Shown piece after piece: positions 21,458 through 33,567 of a stretch of DNA of 64,000 nt; position 1 is the first letter of the stretch, and every line of letters starts with the position of its first letter. The DNA comes from Homalodisca vitripennis (lineage: Eukaryota; Arthropoda; Insecta; Hemiptera; Cicadellidae), in NCBI RefSeq assembly GCF_021130785.1, contig NW_025778902.1:1-64000 (forward strand), written 5' to 3'. The notes beneath the pieces are model-generated. The model had not been told where the DNA came from. It saw nothing but the letters and a program-made list of their open reading frames with translations, and searched no databases. The position numbers were made by a program, and so were the translations under genes.

Positions 21458-22670
21458 TTTATTTATTTATTTATTTCCAACGGCAGCATCCAATTTACAA
21501 AGACAAGCATAGATGGTAGAATACAGCGGGGAAAAAAAATTAATACAATCCGATGAAAAATCTACATAAAGTAACAAAATAGGTAGGCCTATACAAAAAT
21601 TTGATAATAAATCATAAGTATCCAGAGATATAACAAGTTATAAATATCCAAAACATAACAAAAAATAAAAATAAAGATTAACAAACAACAATAATTACTC
21701 AAGTATGGAAACAACTCAGAAAAATGATTCAAATAAATTGTATTTTATATAAAAACAATAAAAAAACAACTAAAGTATAGGTAGATATCAACAAAAGTAG
21801 AATAATAAACAATTACGTAAAGGAAAAAATATTTATAAAAACTCTCTGTGCAACGGGAACAAGCAATCAACTAGCTAACGAAATTATAAGATTGATAAGA
21901 GCGAACATAAATAAATAGTGCTAATAAATTAAAATATAATATATAAAATTTAATAAATAACAGTAGAAATTAAATAAATACAACATATAATACAATGAAC
22001 ATGCACTTAACACAGCTTAAAGCTAACTAGGTCTCAATTTTCTAGTCTTTCACAGAAAGAAGAAGAGAGAAGGCCTGCCGACGAACCTGGTGAAGTCCAT
22101 CGAAGAACAGGTCACACCCAGACGCAACCTGATTTCCCAGGCGAATAAACCTTGCGAAACGACTGTTGAAGTCGAAGTTGGTTGAGTGGTATCTTCGACC
22201 CAGCAGATCTCGAGATCTTGTGTTTGCAGGAACTCTGAGGTCGATTTCAGCTAGGAGATCTGGACAGTTCATGTGACCATTCACTATCTTCTAGAGAAGA
22301 ACAACATCAGCCACGTCACGTCGCAGGGCAAGAGGTGACAAGTTCAGATTGCTGGACAGTTCCTCCACAGGCACATCAAGATAGACAAAATCCAGCCGGA
22401 CACCAATCAAGCGAAGAAAACGCCTTAGTAGAGCCTCCAGTCTCGTCCTATTGCCAACAGTGTAAGGCGACCACACGGGACTTGCATATTCCACAAGCTG
22501 TCTCACAAGGGAACAATACAGAGAGCGAAGAGCAGAAGGGTTGTCGATGCCTCTGGAGAATCCTGCTATGAAACCAAGCATCTTGTTTGCTTTGCTACTG
22601 ATGTGGTCTATATGTCCAGAAAATCCCATGTCGCTGGCAAATATAACGCCTAGACAAATATACTCGATCT
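21458..22670 (-). mobile_element. 5'-truncated non-LTR retrotransposon
   Basis: On the minus strand the element begins inside the ORF2 reverse transcriptase thumb at about 22670. It runs through the C-terminal tail and ends in a long A-rich 3' region with an (AAAT)n tail (21458-21476 as TTTA repeats on the plus strand). Truncation at the 5' end and a simple-repeat tail are typical of LINE copies. It is a different element from those at 5131-8014 and 61572-64000, judging by its tail. Confidence 0.75.
22042..22665 (-). pseudogene. LINE ORF2 C-terminal part, broken
   Basis: This reads as the end of a LINE reverse transcriptase. The thumb phrase LGVIFASDMGFSGHI occurs near 22650, followed by HISSKANKMLGFI and SALRSLYCSLVRQLVEYASPVW. 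These are the usual sequence after the catalytic domain in Jockey/CR1-group LINEs. The tail has LLGRRYHSTNFDFNSRF and ends at 22042 after a serine/leucine stretch. A stop separates 22291-22629 from 22042-22284, so it is one gene with a break. The catalytic half is missing because the copy is 5' truncated. Confidence 0.75.
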
Positions 22671-23978
22671 ATTCTCTGAAATAAGAGTTTCTTCTGACTA
22701 TGTGGACCGTGACCTGCTTTACTTTTGAACAGTAACATATTTTCACGAAAACGTGGATATTTATACATAGTATTGATATGCGCAGTTTAAATTCTTGGTC
22801 TGCAATGGTTTGAAAATATATAAAGCCATCTCCATACAACCTATATGTGGTGCTCATTATTTTCGTAATTTTAATATTTACACCTATGTTGGTTATTTAC
22901 TGATAGCACTAAAATTGTATTACTGAATCTGAAACCTTTACTAATAGTCCACTTAAAAATAACGCCATTGACATTTTTGATTTTGTTTGGAATTACTGAA
23001 TTGTTTCTAAACATTTTAAAACATGTATATTGACAAAACATAAAATGCCTGATTAAAAAACATTAATTTACATGTAAAATGGCGGTAACACGTTCAATAA
23101 CAAATTTTTACTTGTCGCTTGAAAGTAGATGAAGTCCGACATTTAAACGTTTTAGTAAATTTAATCGTTTTTGAGATATCAATGGAGCCACACATAGAAT
23201 GTTTACACTGTTTGGTGGTCAAATAATGAACAGTAATTAATTCGACCTTTCATTTATTTTCGAAAGTTTAAAATTTCATTAATCAAGCGCATTAATATTA
23301 CTGCTGCTTATATGATATATATATATATATATGTCTTTACTAAACGTGATATTAGCAATAAAGTTAATTAGTTTAAAATTTATAATCCATTGATACTATT
23401 ATACGACAAGGAAGTTTTGTGCAAAAAGCTAAAATATTTTATAGACTTTTAAATACTATAACTTTATTACACATAATTTAAATATAAAAAACATTTTCAA
23501 AGTTACTTTTTCCTTTACATGTAAATTTTAGTTGGATAGATTTGTTTATTTATATTTGTTTTCACTGTACCTCACCATGGCCGAAAGTATACAAATTAAT
23601 AATAGTATTATAAGTTGTAATAAATTATTATTTTTATTTCATGTTTTGAATATTAACCGTCTAAACGAAGTTAAGAAAACTTAAGCACTGAACCACTTGT
23701 GAAAAAAATTTATTTATAGAAGGATTAAAGAGTTGGAAGTTAGCAAAGTCTCGTATTCTGTAAGTGGGAAATTTCCAGATAATAAATGCATTTCATTATA
23801 TTTACACATTTTGAGGATCGTTCATGAGGTGTAATGATTAAACGTACACATTGTAAAGCTGCATATAACTTTAACTTGAACGAAACCTTATATTTGTAAA
23901 ATAAACAGTTAGAATGAATTATTAAGAAAACTTCAGTCATTGGATATTTCAAATACCATGCATGAATTATCCTATGGG
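22671..23978. other. AT-rich non-coding DNA
   Basis: No gene is recognised. It contains an (AT)n run at 23315-23333. Confidence 0.5.
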
Positions 23979-23982
23979 GTTC

Positions 23983-24458
23983 TGTAGCGCGCACGCACAC
24001 TACTATTTTAATATAGTAATTTTTAGATGGTATTTTAGTAATTACACAGTGTGTAAATTAACTGGACTAACCCAAGTCCCTTTAACCGCGTGATGTGAGG
24101 TGACTGGCCGTGCTGAGGAAATGCAAGGGTCAGCACTCGTCAGCACGGGTCGGCAGTCGAGTTGAGGGCTCGGAGGTAGGCGGAGGGATTGGCAATGTAG
24201 AGTGTGTGAAGTAAGTTTATTTTGGTGGAGTGAGATGCGAACACACCGGTACACATATAGTAGTTTGGGTGCGCCTACGAGTGTTTTAGTGCATTTTGAA
24301 TATAGATTGGACTCAAACAAAGGAGAAACGTGAGTAATTATTTCAAGACCCTTCTCAACCACTATTCTAAATTTCCCTACGAGCTAGGGTGGTGGCAGCA
24401 AAAACGCTATCCCTTTTATTAACCATGAGCCTCTCTGGCTAATATCGGAGGGCTTACA
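23983..24458 (+). repeat. 5' LTR
   Basis: It is 476 bp, begins TGTAGCGCGC and ends CTTACA. It is identical to 33568-34043 except for T/C within 'aagtaagt(t/c)tatt', one T in 'gtgtttt' and one A in 'cagcaaaa'. It carries promoter and polyadenylation functions by family. No TATA box stood out. Confidence 0.95.
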
Positions 24459-24459
24459 G

Positions 24460-24477
24460 TGGTGACCAGCGGTGGGA
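24460..24477 (+). other. Primer binding site, tRNA-Leu-like
   Basis: TGGTGACCAGCGGTGGGA begins two bases after the LTR. It starts with TGG, the complement of a tRNA CCA end, and resembles the complement of the 3' end of tRNA-Leu, with an extra C. The tRNA match is from general knowledge of Leu tRNA ends and is an inference. Confidence 0.65.
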
Positions 24478-25922
24478 TACGATAATTAAACCAGCAAATT
24501 ATTTCAAAATGATTTCAAAACTTTAAAAGAACTCTAAAAGAAATAAAGAAGTGTACCACGTGGTTGAGAAAATTATTAGAACATTTCAGTTTACACTCCA
24601 TTATCCAAATAACTACTATTCTAAATTCATTTACAAATTAATTGCAATGTTATATTTCTAAATTTCGAGTAAATTCAACTTATATGAACGAAGATGGACT
24701 TGGATTAGTTCTGAGTGCTTATTACACCATGTGCAACGCCATTACACTATGAAGCGGAAGTTGGACGCCATCATCATACGTCATCATAGAACATAGAAAG
24801 GAACAAGGAGGGCATACGTCACCGGACATCCAGTGATCCAGACCGGAACTACCAACTGCCGACCACTGTCTACGCAGATGTTGTCATCTCCGTCAACGCA
24901 GTCACGATCATCCACAGCCTTCGAGATGGCAGCCCTGTCACTATTTGGTGAGCAGTGGGAACTTTGTTAAATTAAATTAAATTAAATCATTGGCGAAACC
25001 TAAGATTAGACTACGTATTATTAGTAAATAGTTGGTTAAATAATATGGTTCAAAATGCTTTGGAAATAAATGGTGAATGCAGCATTGAGGCCAGGCTTTA
25101 AGCATTAAACTTCTTTATTGACAAACAGATTCAGAATTATTTAAATAAGAGAAATTAAAAGGATAACATCCTAGTATTTTATTTTGCCAAAGCCTCCATG
25201 TCAGGTCGTCACCTCCAGGGCATTCAGTCCATCATGTTTTCAGCGTAAATATAAGCAGAATAACGTGTTGATTAAAATCATTTGCTTGGAAATAGGGATA
25301 TGCCAATGATTCTATATTAGCTTACTGTTCAATTTGATTGATAATTCATTAATATCTGTATACAAAAAGAAACCCGTAGAAATTTTAATATAAGTGTAAA
25401 AGAGTATAATAGCAATAATTGTTGGAAGTAACTTGTTGCTGACTTATAAAAAGGGTAAATTTCGAATTATACTGAAAACAAAGTGATATCAGTTAATGTG
25501 ATTAACTATTAGAGTATATAAGTAATAGCACATAGTATATCATATAACAAATACGATTATTTGATATTATTGCAGCTGTATTGAGTCACATTACAGTATT
25601 GATATACTTGTATATCGAGGCATTGTTAGACTATTGATCCATTGATAACTCAATACTACCGATTAGTGATTGGTATCATTTGGAAATCGAAAAACTTTAT
25701 TGTTTGATCGATCCATTATCGAAAATTGAAAAAAAAAAGGGGAAAAGTTATTTTACTGAAAAATAGGGAAACTAGTTATTCACATTGTTGCTGTCAACGT
25801 CTTTTAGGGATTTCATTTAGAGCGTTTAAGTTTAACTATTGAATATCACTGATAACCTAGAGAATTGTATAGCTACTGTATTCCAAAGAGGAAAACCAAA
25901 TTTTTTTTTTAAATTATTAACG
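24478..25922 (+). other. Untranslated leader of the LTR element
   Basis: This is about 1.45 kb without long frames between primer site and gag. It would contain packaging signals and any env splice donor, but none can be pointed out reliably. Confidence 0.6.
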
Positions 25923-27038
25923 ATGGGCACTGTACACCTAGAAGGGAAGACCGTTGAGGTCCAAGACGCCTTTGATGCCATATCGAATAAAGTGAGGTCG
26001 CTTCAAGTAACACTAGATGAAAACGTTAGCCAACGCTTCTACCTCCGCGGTGAACAAAACTGAAACATCTCCGTACCCGATGGACATGACCCTTGCAGAC
26101 AGCAAGCCGTCATTTGAGCTTGTCTCAAGTATAGCCCATTACGATGGAGAAGAAAGCAGATCTAGTCGCCCCCTTCTTTGACAACATCGAAGGAATTGGA
26201 GAGCTCAGCAATTGGAGTGAAGCTCAAAAACTTCAAGTTTTAAAACTTAAACTAACAGGCAGTGCTCTACAGTTTGCAAAGTCAGACGAAAAATGTAAAA
26301 ACTCAACAACTTTAGAAGAAATAAAAGCTGCTTTTATGGAAAGATTCGGCGATAGCCTACCAGATCATTACTACTTCGAGCAATTGGCTAGCATACGACA
26401 AAACAGAGGAGAAACTATTGAGCAGTTCTCTGACCGAGTAAAAAGGGTCAGTGATAAAACTCTAAGAGTTACAAACAACGCTGAAGCAAACCAAATTCTG
26501 AGAGAAGAGGCCGATAGAAGAGCCATGGATGCCTTTGTAAGAGGATTAAATGGTGAAATAGGACGGCAGACCAGGATCAAGTTCCCTAAAACATTCAGAG
26601 AAGCTGTAACCACGGCGATAGCTCTAAACAACTTAGAGAAAAGACCATCCGAATTTGAGGAGAAGACAAGGCGAGTTTTTGGAACGATCACCGATACTAC
26701 GTGTTACACTTGTGGGAAACCAGGCCATAAAGCCAGAGAATGCCAATCCAGGCGAGTAGATATTGTATGTTATACATGTAAGAAGAAAGGTCACAAAGAG
26801 AGGGATTGTAGAAGTAAAAGTGAAACAACTACCTATTATTGTGAAAATTGCCGAAAACCTGGACACACAGCAAACAATTGTTGGGGTATGAGAAAATACA
26901 GCATTAGGAAGAGGCGCAGCTAGAGGAGGAACCTTCAGGAGCAGAGGGTATCAGCATGGAGGACGTGGATCAGCTTCGAACACGTTAAACCACAACGAGG
27001 GACCCAGGCACGCCGCTGGGAACCTCAGAAATCATTAA
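25923..27038 (+). CDS. gag: Gag polyprotein, frame interrupted
   Basis: Structural protein that forms the particle and packages RNA. The ATG at 25923 is chosen because it opens an MGTVHLEGK start in the same frame in which the C-terminal end closes (TAA 27036-27038). The middle (about 26144-26923) is shifted by compensating breaks near 26045-26155 and 26890. It shows a capsid-type segment (LSNWSEAQKLQVLKLKL, FRE-type end) and three consecutive CCHC zinc knuckles of C-x2-C-x4-H-x4-C at 26702-26743, 26768-26809 and 26840-26881. An Arg/Gly-rich tail follows. Three knuckles is at the upper end for this group. Pol follows at once in a different frame. Confidence 0.85.
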
Positions 27039-27041
27039 ATC

Positions 27042-28441
27042 TGAACCACACGGGACTCAGACAGGCGAAGTTGAATTTCAAAGCTGTTGCCACTTTGACA
27101 CAAGAAAATGTGAGTGAATTAATTGTACAAGGGTGCATAGGAGGAGTGAACGGTCTCATTGTAATCGATACAGGAGCACAAGTATCACTGATCGATAGGA
27201 CAATGGCTCAGAACAAGCTAACTCCAACTGAAATCCAAATACGAGGTATCACTGGTGCTGTTATGAACGTTTACGGCACTGTAACAGAGACCTTGCAACT
27301 GGAGTTACTTGATTTAAAATGTGACTTCGTAGCAACAGATCTCCCTGAAGATTATATTGCTATCCTAGGATACGATGTTTTGAAACGAAAAAAGGCTGTG
27401 ATTGACCTTGAGAATAAGTCTCTGAGTATTGGAAACAAGATAGCATGCAGTTTCCATGAAAGAGAATCCCCTGTAACTCGAAGCAGGAGAAGTGGCATTG
27501 GCATTGTTCAATGTTCCCACGAAACAAGTTCAACAAACCTTAATCCACCAAAACAAATCCTGAAGGAAGAAATACCTGACATTTTAGCGTATAGTCGCAC
27601 AAACATCAACGTGCCTGCCCGTTCAGAAATGCTTATTCAAGTAAAATTAAGCAAAAACAAAAAGGATCAAATGGAACAAATGGAAGGAAAAACAGTAATT
27701 ACAGAACCAGCGTTAGTAAAAGTTCATGGCATCAATGTCGCTAGAAGCCTTTCAAAAGTGAATAAAGGAATGTGTTGGACCAAAATCATAAATATCACCT
27801 CTGAAAATTTAGTGATATACAAGAATACGCTGCTCTGCAAAATAGAAGAGCCACACAGTGAAGCAAATAAAGGAGCATGGAAACGAGTAAATCTAACACA
27901 AAATAGGACAGAGGAATTCAATGGAAAACTTGAAGAAAAATTAAAGCACCTCCCAACTGAAGACCAAAATAAATTAAAAAATGTTCTCCAACGCTACAAG
28001 CGTCTATTTAGCTTAGGAGGAATAGAGAATTTGGGGTGTACTTCTTTAGTTACTCACAAAATCAACACGAGCCAACATCCTCCGATCAATAAGAAACCTT
28101 ACAGAGTGCCACAATCACAGAGAGGTACTCTACAAAATTTGATACAAGAACAATTAGATAAAGGTGTAATTGTACCCAGTACTTCCCCATGGTCAGCACC
28201 GGTAATCATTGTCCCCAAGAAAGCAGGCTCTGATGGTACCATCAGTTATCGTCTATGTGTAGACTATCGGGAACTCAATAAAATTACAGTTCCGGAAATA
28301 TATCCCCTTCCAGATATACATGAAACTTTAGACATGTTAGGAGGCAGTCAGTACTTCTCGGCACTGGATCTGAATTCAGGTTTCTATCAGGTAAAAATGC
28401 ACCCTGAAAAGTCAAGAGAAGACGGCCTTCAGTACTCCTGA
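27042..28441 (+). CDS. pol: Pol, protease and reverse transcriptase N-terminal half
   Basis: This opens right after the gag stop in another frame, as expected for gag-pol frameshifting. The aspartic protease is marked by [12 protein letters not shown] (Asp codon 27167-27169) and a later ILGYDVL flap-end block near 27352. A spacer follows, then reverse transcriptase: INKKPYRVP (28088), [20 protein letters not shown] (about 28166), [14 protein letters not shown] (28246) and [13 protein letters not shown] (about 28354) with the first catalytic Asp. The frame ends early with TGA at 28439-28441 through a one- or two-base change. The sense continues in the next frames as [17 protein letters not shown]. 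Confidence 0.9.
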
Positions 28442-29703
28442 TGGTCATTATGAATATACACGCATGCCAATGGGATTGATCAATTCTCCTTCTGTATTTC
28501 AACGATTGGTTGATACTACTCTCACAGGTCTGAAAGGAAAAGCATGTTTTGCCCTACATGGATGATATCCTAATCTTCAGTTCGAGTATTGATCAGCACG
28601 CTAAAGATCTTAGTGAAGTTCTAGAGAGATTTCAAGAGGTAAATTTGAGTATCCAGTTGAAGAAATGCCAAATAGCAAAGTCTGAAATTAACTTCCTAGG
28701 CCATGTTGTATCGAGAGATGGAATCAAACCATGTCAGAATAAGATTGAAGCTGTCAAAAATTTTCCAAGACCCAAGAATGAAAAGGAACTTCGTGGATTT
28801 ATAGGACTATGTAGTTACTATAGGAGGCATGTACCGAAATTTGCCGACATCGCTAAACCTCTGACAAAATTAACCAAAAAAGACCAAAAGTTTGAGTGGA
28901 ACGAAGAAGCGGAAACATCATTTGAAAAATTGAAGACCATCCTTGTAACTGAACCTTTATTAGTGTATCCAAATTTCTCCAAGGAATTCGTCTTAAGCAC
29001 TGATGCAAGTAATGTTGCACTTGGCGCAGTATTAGGACAAGTGATTAATGGAATAGAACACCCTATCGCCTATGCGTCAAGACAGTTAAACTCTGCTGAG
29101 CAGAATTATACAGTAACAGAAAAAGAACTTTTAGCAGTTGTATGGGCAGTAAAGTATTTCCGATGCTACCTGTACGGACGATCATTCTCCTTGTATACTG
29201 ATCACAGCGCAATCAGATGGCTGCTGTCGCTAAAAGATCCTTCGAGTAGACTCACTAGATGGGCACTGAAATTGGCTGAATATGACTACAAGGTATTCCA
29301 TAAACCAGGGATAAAAAATCAAAACGCTGATTGTCTGAGCAGAATTGTGTGCAAGAATACTGTGGAAAGTCTACCTATATTGGATGTGGACAGCATTAAA
29401 GAAAATCAATGTAAGGATGAAGAGTGCCAGAGATTGAAAAAATACCCTCAGTTCAAAACAAGTCCACAAGGAGTCATCTATATAAAGAGGCAGGACAGAC
29501 AACTGATAGTCGTTCCAAGACGGTTAAGAGAGAAGGTTATTCGTTTACACCATGATATCCCGACAGCAGGTCATGGAGGTATCAAGAAGACGATGTTAAG
29601 AATCCAAGAAAAGTTTTATTGGCCGAAAATGAAATTAGATGTTGTCTCCTTTATCAGAGCATGTGATCCATGCAATAAAAAGAATGGATTACGGAAAAAC
29701 TAA
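28430..29703 (+). CDS. pol: Pol, RT C-terminal half, RNase H and integrase zinc finger
   Basis: After a short piece in a third frame (28430-28550, ending before a one-base slip), the catalytic YMDDILIF box is at 28555-28578. RT thumb follows ([21 protein letters not shown]). RNase H has the expected acids in [15 protein letters not shown] (about 29000), [11 protein letters not shown] (about 29120) and [11 protein letters not shown] (about 29200), closing with NADCLSR (about 29320). The integrase HHCC finger follows, with two His in LHHD/AGHGG (about 29550-29580) and CDPC near 29665. The frame stops at 29703 in a frame change. Confidence 0.9.
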
Positions 29704-30821
29704 AGCACCTTTAGGTAAATTTCAAGAAAGTACAGAATTTGGATACCGGATTTCGTGTGACATTGTTGGCCCATTACCCCTAACAAGCTCCAAAAACAAA
29801 TACATACTGACAGTTATAGATCATTTTACAAGGTACGGAGAGTTTATTGCATTGCCAGACCAAACTGCAGAAACAATAGCCCGAGCACTTGTGCAGAGAG
29901 TCATTACGAAGATGGGAGTACCCTGTGAATTAATTACTGATCAAGGCTCAAATTTCACATCCGAAATAATGAAAAGCATGTGTGCTCTACTAAGAATAAA
30001 GAAACTTCAAACCACCGCATATCATCCCATGAGCAATGGTAGAACAGAAAGAGTTCATAGATCCATACCCAAGATGCTAAGTCATTATGTCAACCGAAAT
30101 CAAACAGACTGGGACGAGCTCCTACCAATGGTAAATATGGCTTATAAACTCTCAAGTGCATGATTCAACAGGATTTTCTCCTTTTGAGCTAGTCTTTGGA
30201 AGAGAGATGAAGACTCCCTTAGAAGATGATCTATTGATCACAGAAGAAGATGATGGTTACCCTGATTATGTCGAAGATCTTAAGATGAAGTTGAATGCCG
30301 TAAGGAATTTGTCTCAACAATGCCAAGACCATGCAAGAACCCAGCAAAAGAGACAATACGACAAGAATTCTAAGCTAAATAAATTTGAAGAGGGCCAACG
30401 AGTATACCTTCACGTGCCCCAAGTGAAAAAAGGAAGAGTGAAGAAGTTGTCTAGACCATGGAAAGGTCCATACACAATTGTCAAGGTTATATCAGATTTG
30501 AATGTCGTACTCCGAATTAAAAGGAAGAATGTAACTGTACATGTGAATCGAGTAAAACCTGTCACCGAGTTTAAGTTGCAAGAACAAGGAAGTAGCCAAA
30601 ATGATCCAAAAGCTGCTCAGGTAGCAGAAGAAGAAGAACAGGAAGAAATCATTGAAGAGACCGAAGACCATGAAGAGGCATTCAATAGAGTAGCCGGACA
30701 AAATGAAGAACAAGACAGGAGAGAACCAAGCCCAGGAACCGCAGAAGAGCGACCAGGCCCTTTTAGATCCATAAGAGATAGAAGAAAACCGTGTAGATTC
30801 AAAGACTATGAAGTTTATTAA
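29700..30821 (+). CDS. pol: Pol, integrase core and C-terminal domain
   Basis: This joins element DNA to the host. The DDE core has Asp in SCDIVGPLP (codon 29759-29761), Asp in LITDQGSNF (29939-29941) and Glu in GRTERVHRS (30047-30049). The last two are separated by 35 residues, the standard DD35E spacing. A further frame change lies at about 30150, between LLPMVNMAYK and HDSTGFSPFELVFGR. The C-terminal part holds a GPYTIVKV...VLRIK...NRVKP module typical of Ty3/gypsy integrases (about 30460-30560), then an acidic tail ending at 30821. Confidence 0.9.
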
Positions 30822-31308
30822 ATAATAGGAATGTATATACATATTGTTATGACAGTGAACGTGTATTGCATCGTTTATTTAGTAGTTAAAAGTAAACGCA
30901 ATGTATTGAATAATTATGTATTGTTTGTTATTTGAGGATGTTATATGATACACTAAAATATTCCTCGTTAGTATGTTATGCTTCTTGTCTGATGTGTAAG
31001 TAAAAGATGTTTTAGAGTACCACGTACAAAGTAGAATGCAATAGTTTACTCCGAATTGAATGGGTTGTATGCGTGAGTATGAATGTTGTATGACTGTGAA
31101 ACGAATGTTGATGAATGGGTATGCAAGGTGTGTGAATAAAAGCCAAATTAAAGGATCCAAACAATTCAAATGTGTGATTGAGTACACTATAAGGAAAGAA
31201 GTTATATCTACGCAGGTTAAGATAAGAAACATAAGATCAAGCTGTACGTAATAAAATAAATTCGAATAAGTCAGGATATTCATGAAGTAAACAATTATTA
31301 GGATCTAA
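30822..31308 (+). other. Spacer between pol and env
   Basis: These 490 bases have no convincing frame. An env splice acceptor would be expected here or just after, and 'tgatttcag' at 31312-31320 is a candidate. Confidence 0.4.
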
Positions 31309-31749
31309 ATGATGATTTCAGGAATACTTGTACTCTTTGTCGAGACAGGAATGGCAGAGAATGAAATGACACAGGGAATCGTTTTCAAGAAACTTCATGA
31401 CACAATTATTTCCGAGGATGAATGGAAGATTGTATTAGATTTTAATATGATAGAAATAAGAGACGAACTTGAGTCACTTAAGACATTGTGCACAGACTTA
31501 GTTTATTATACGAACACTAGTGTAAATGTGTGGGATGAGGACTTTGCTTTCGAATATAGTAGAATTAAGACCGGGATAGACCAGTATGAATCCGATGTAA
31601 GTGACTTATTTAGACTTCTACCTACAGAACGCTCCAAGCGAGGACTAGTTGATGCAGGAGGATATGCATTGAAATGGTTGTTTGGTGTGCCCACTAGCGA
31701 AGATATGGAACAAGTTAATAGTAAAGTTGAAGAGATAAAAAAAGATTAG
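31309..31749 (+). CDS. env: Env N-terminal part with furin-type cleavage site
   Basis: This is the first part of a class I-like envelope protein of the insect errantivirus/baculovirus F type. A short hydrophobic start (ISGILVLFV) may be a signal peptide. A region of heptad-like charged residues follows. The cleavage motif RSKR is encoded at 31630-31641, directly before GLVDAGGYALKWLFG, the expected position and look of the fusion peptide in this family. The frame closes at 31749 after a run of seven A, where the sense moves to the next frame. Family homology is recognised by the motif and position, not by a search. Confidence 0.75.
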   Translation: MMISGILVLFVETGMAENEMTQGIVFKKLHDTIISEDEWKIVLDFNMIEIRDELESLKTLCTDLVYYTNTSVNVWDEDFAFEYSRIKTGIDQYESDVSDLFRLLPTERSKRGLVDAGGYALKWLFGVPTSEDMEQVNSKVEEIKKD

Positions 31750-33209
31750 CGGATCACTGTTGAGTTCTAGAGAAAACCAAATCACCTTAATGAAAGACAT
31801 GAATGAAAAGATGGTAACAAATACTAAAGCCATATCAGAGATAATGACTAAACTTACTCATTCAAATAGCATGTTAATCACTTCACTCCAAGGATTCGAA
31901 CAAGAAAACATTATGCTACATCGTTCATTAACAAAACATCTAAAATCTGTCAGTCTAGCACGTCATTTAGGTCAAACCATAGATGAAGCAAAGTTAAGAA
32001 TTGTTGAGTTTAGGCAAGCTTTAGAATAAGTAAACACAGGTAGAATAAGCAGCAAATTACTACCACCCCATGAGTTTGTAAACATATTGCTTGACATAGG
32101 AAAAGTCATACCTCGTCATTTGAAACTAATTATACCAGTTAATGAAGAGGACGTATTTATGTATTACACCTTTTGCACTGCTCATGCTTTAGCCACCAAG
32201 ACAGGAATTAGATTGATCGTAACTGTACCTTTAAGTTCGCAAGACAGACGTCTTGAACTTTATAAAGTAGAAGTTATTCCATTGTACCAAACAAACCTTC
32301 AACATTGGTTAAAATGGAATGTACAAGTTGATTATTTGTTGATCTCCAAAGAGAGACAGTATTATGCACCTATCGATTTTAACACACTAAGTCAGTGTAG
32401 ACTAAGTCATTTTTATTTGTGTCCTAACTCTATAAATGTATTGCATCATAGCGTTAATGATTGTATATTCGCTCTATTCATGGGATCTAACCTAGTCACA
32501 GAAAAATGTTCACGAACCTTAACCATAAATGTAACTTCACCTGTATGGATCCAAAACGGCAATGATTGGATCTATAGCCTAAAGGAACCATATAAAGTCA
32601 TACTTAACTGTATGAGGAGTTCTGATGGAGAAAACTCAGTTATCTCTCCACCACATCTAGGTTATTTAGAATTAACTTTAAACAAGTCTGGAATATTAAA
32701 ACAGGCTTCAAGTTGCGCTATCTTTGGTAAATATAATAAGTTATTCTCGAGGACTCAAGGAAATATAAAATATAAATTTGACATTAACCATTTGCACATC
32801 CCAAAGATTAATCTGTTGCTATCTCACGAAGAAAATCTAATCTTTAAAAACAGTAGCTTGTTATCTGAAACAATGCAAAAAGTCAAGGACAATCTTAAAG
32901 ATAATCACATAGAACTAGACCTTAACAAGCTTTTAAATGATACACATGTTTTGTACCCTAGTATCAAAGAAAGTATAGAAACCCCACTGAACTATTTCTA
33001 CATTATCATAGTTTTCAATGTTTATTTTGTTCATTTTGAATAGTGTACTTTGCGTAGTTTTGTTTTGTCACAGGAAAATGCCAACCTGTGCGAGGATGTC
33101 CTCAGTTGCTGAGCGGCAAGCCCCAACCATTCGAGTAGAACATGGAACTCCGCTCGCAGAAATTATTCAGGAGTCTTCCTTTGTTCAATTCAATACACCA
33201 AGCCCGCCT
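31745..33209 (+). CDS. env: Env C-terminal part, transmembrane region, interrupted
   Basis: This continues env after the frame change. It begins with coiled-coil-rich sequence (NQITLMKDMNEKM, LRIVEFRQALE). It is interrupted by an in-frame TAA at 32027-32029, after which the same frame continues to 33043. Scattered Cys pairs (CRLSHFYLC, CMRS, SCAIFG) and several N-x-S/T sites fit an ectodomain. The membrane anchor (FILFILNSVLCVVLF) falls across a further frame change near 33020. A basic tail with RKMPTCARM and a short cytoplasmic end follow, closing at about 33209. If the breaks are real it is dead. If they are assembly error, it could be one protein of about 630 residues. Confidence 0.7.
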
Positions 33210-33567
33210 TGAAGTACGGTATTGTGAAATTCATTGTAGTGCTGAACCAGTCAGGTCAGTGTTGCAAAGACTATATTTGTTTATAAATATGTGGGGACTT
33301 GCCAAGCTCAAGAAATGTAATGTAGTTAGGAGGACATATATCTTAAGTGATTGTCAATGTCAAGTAGAATTAAATTGTAGATTATAAGAACTTACGCAGC
33401 CTAAAATACTATTTTGTCCTTTTAAGTTGTGAAAGAATGATGTAATGTAAAATGTTATCCTATACATTTTTTTTTGAAGTATTGTAAATGTTTGTTATAT
33501 TCTGAGAATCTAAGATGTATCACCATGAAAATTCTGTATGATCCATCTTTCCTGAAAGGGAGAGTGA
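33210..33567 (+). other. 3' untranslated region and polypurine tract
   Basis: This is non-coding, and the polypurine tract 'gaaagggagag' at 33554-33564 lies three bases before the 3' LTR. It would prime plus-strand synthesis. Confidence 0.8.

Noticed and set aside
24042..24362. 106-codon minus-strand frame, repeated at 33627-33902
   Set aside because: It lies antisense in both LTRs, and its repetition only reflects LTR identity.
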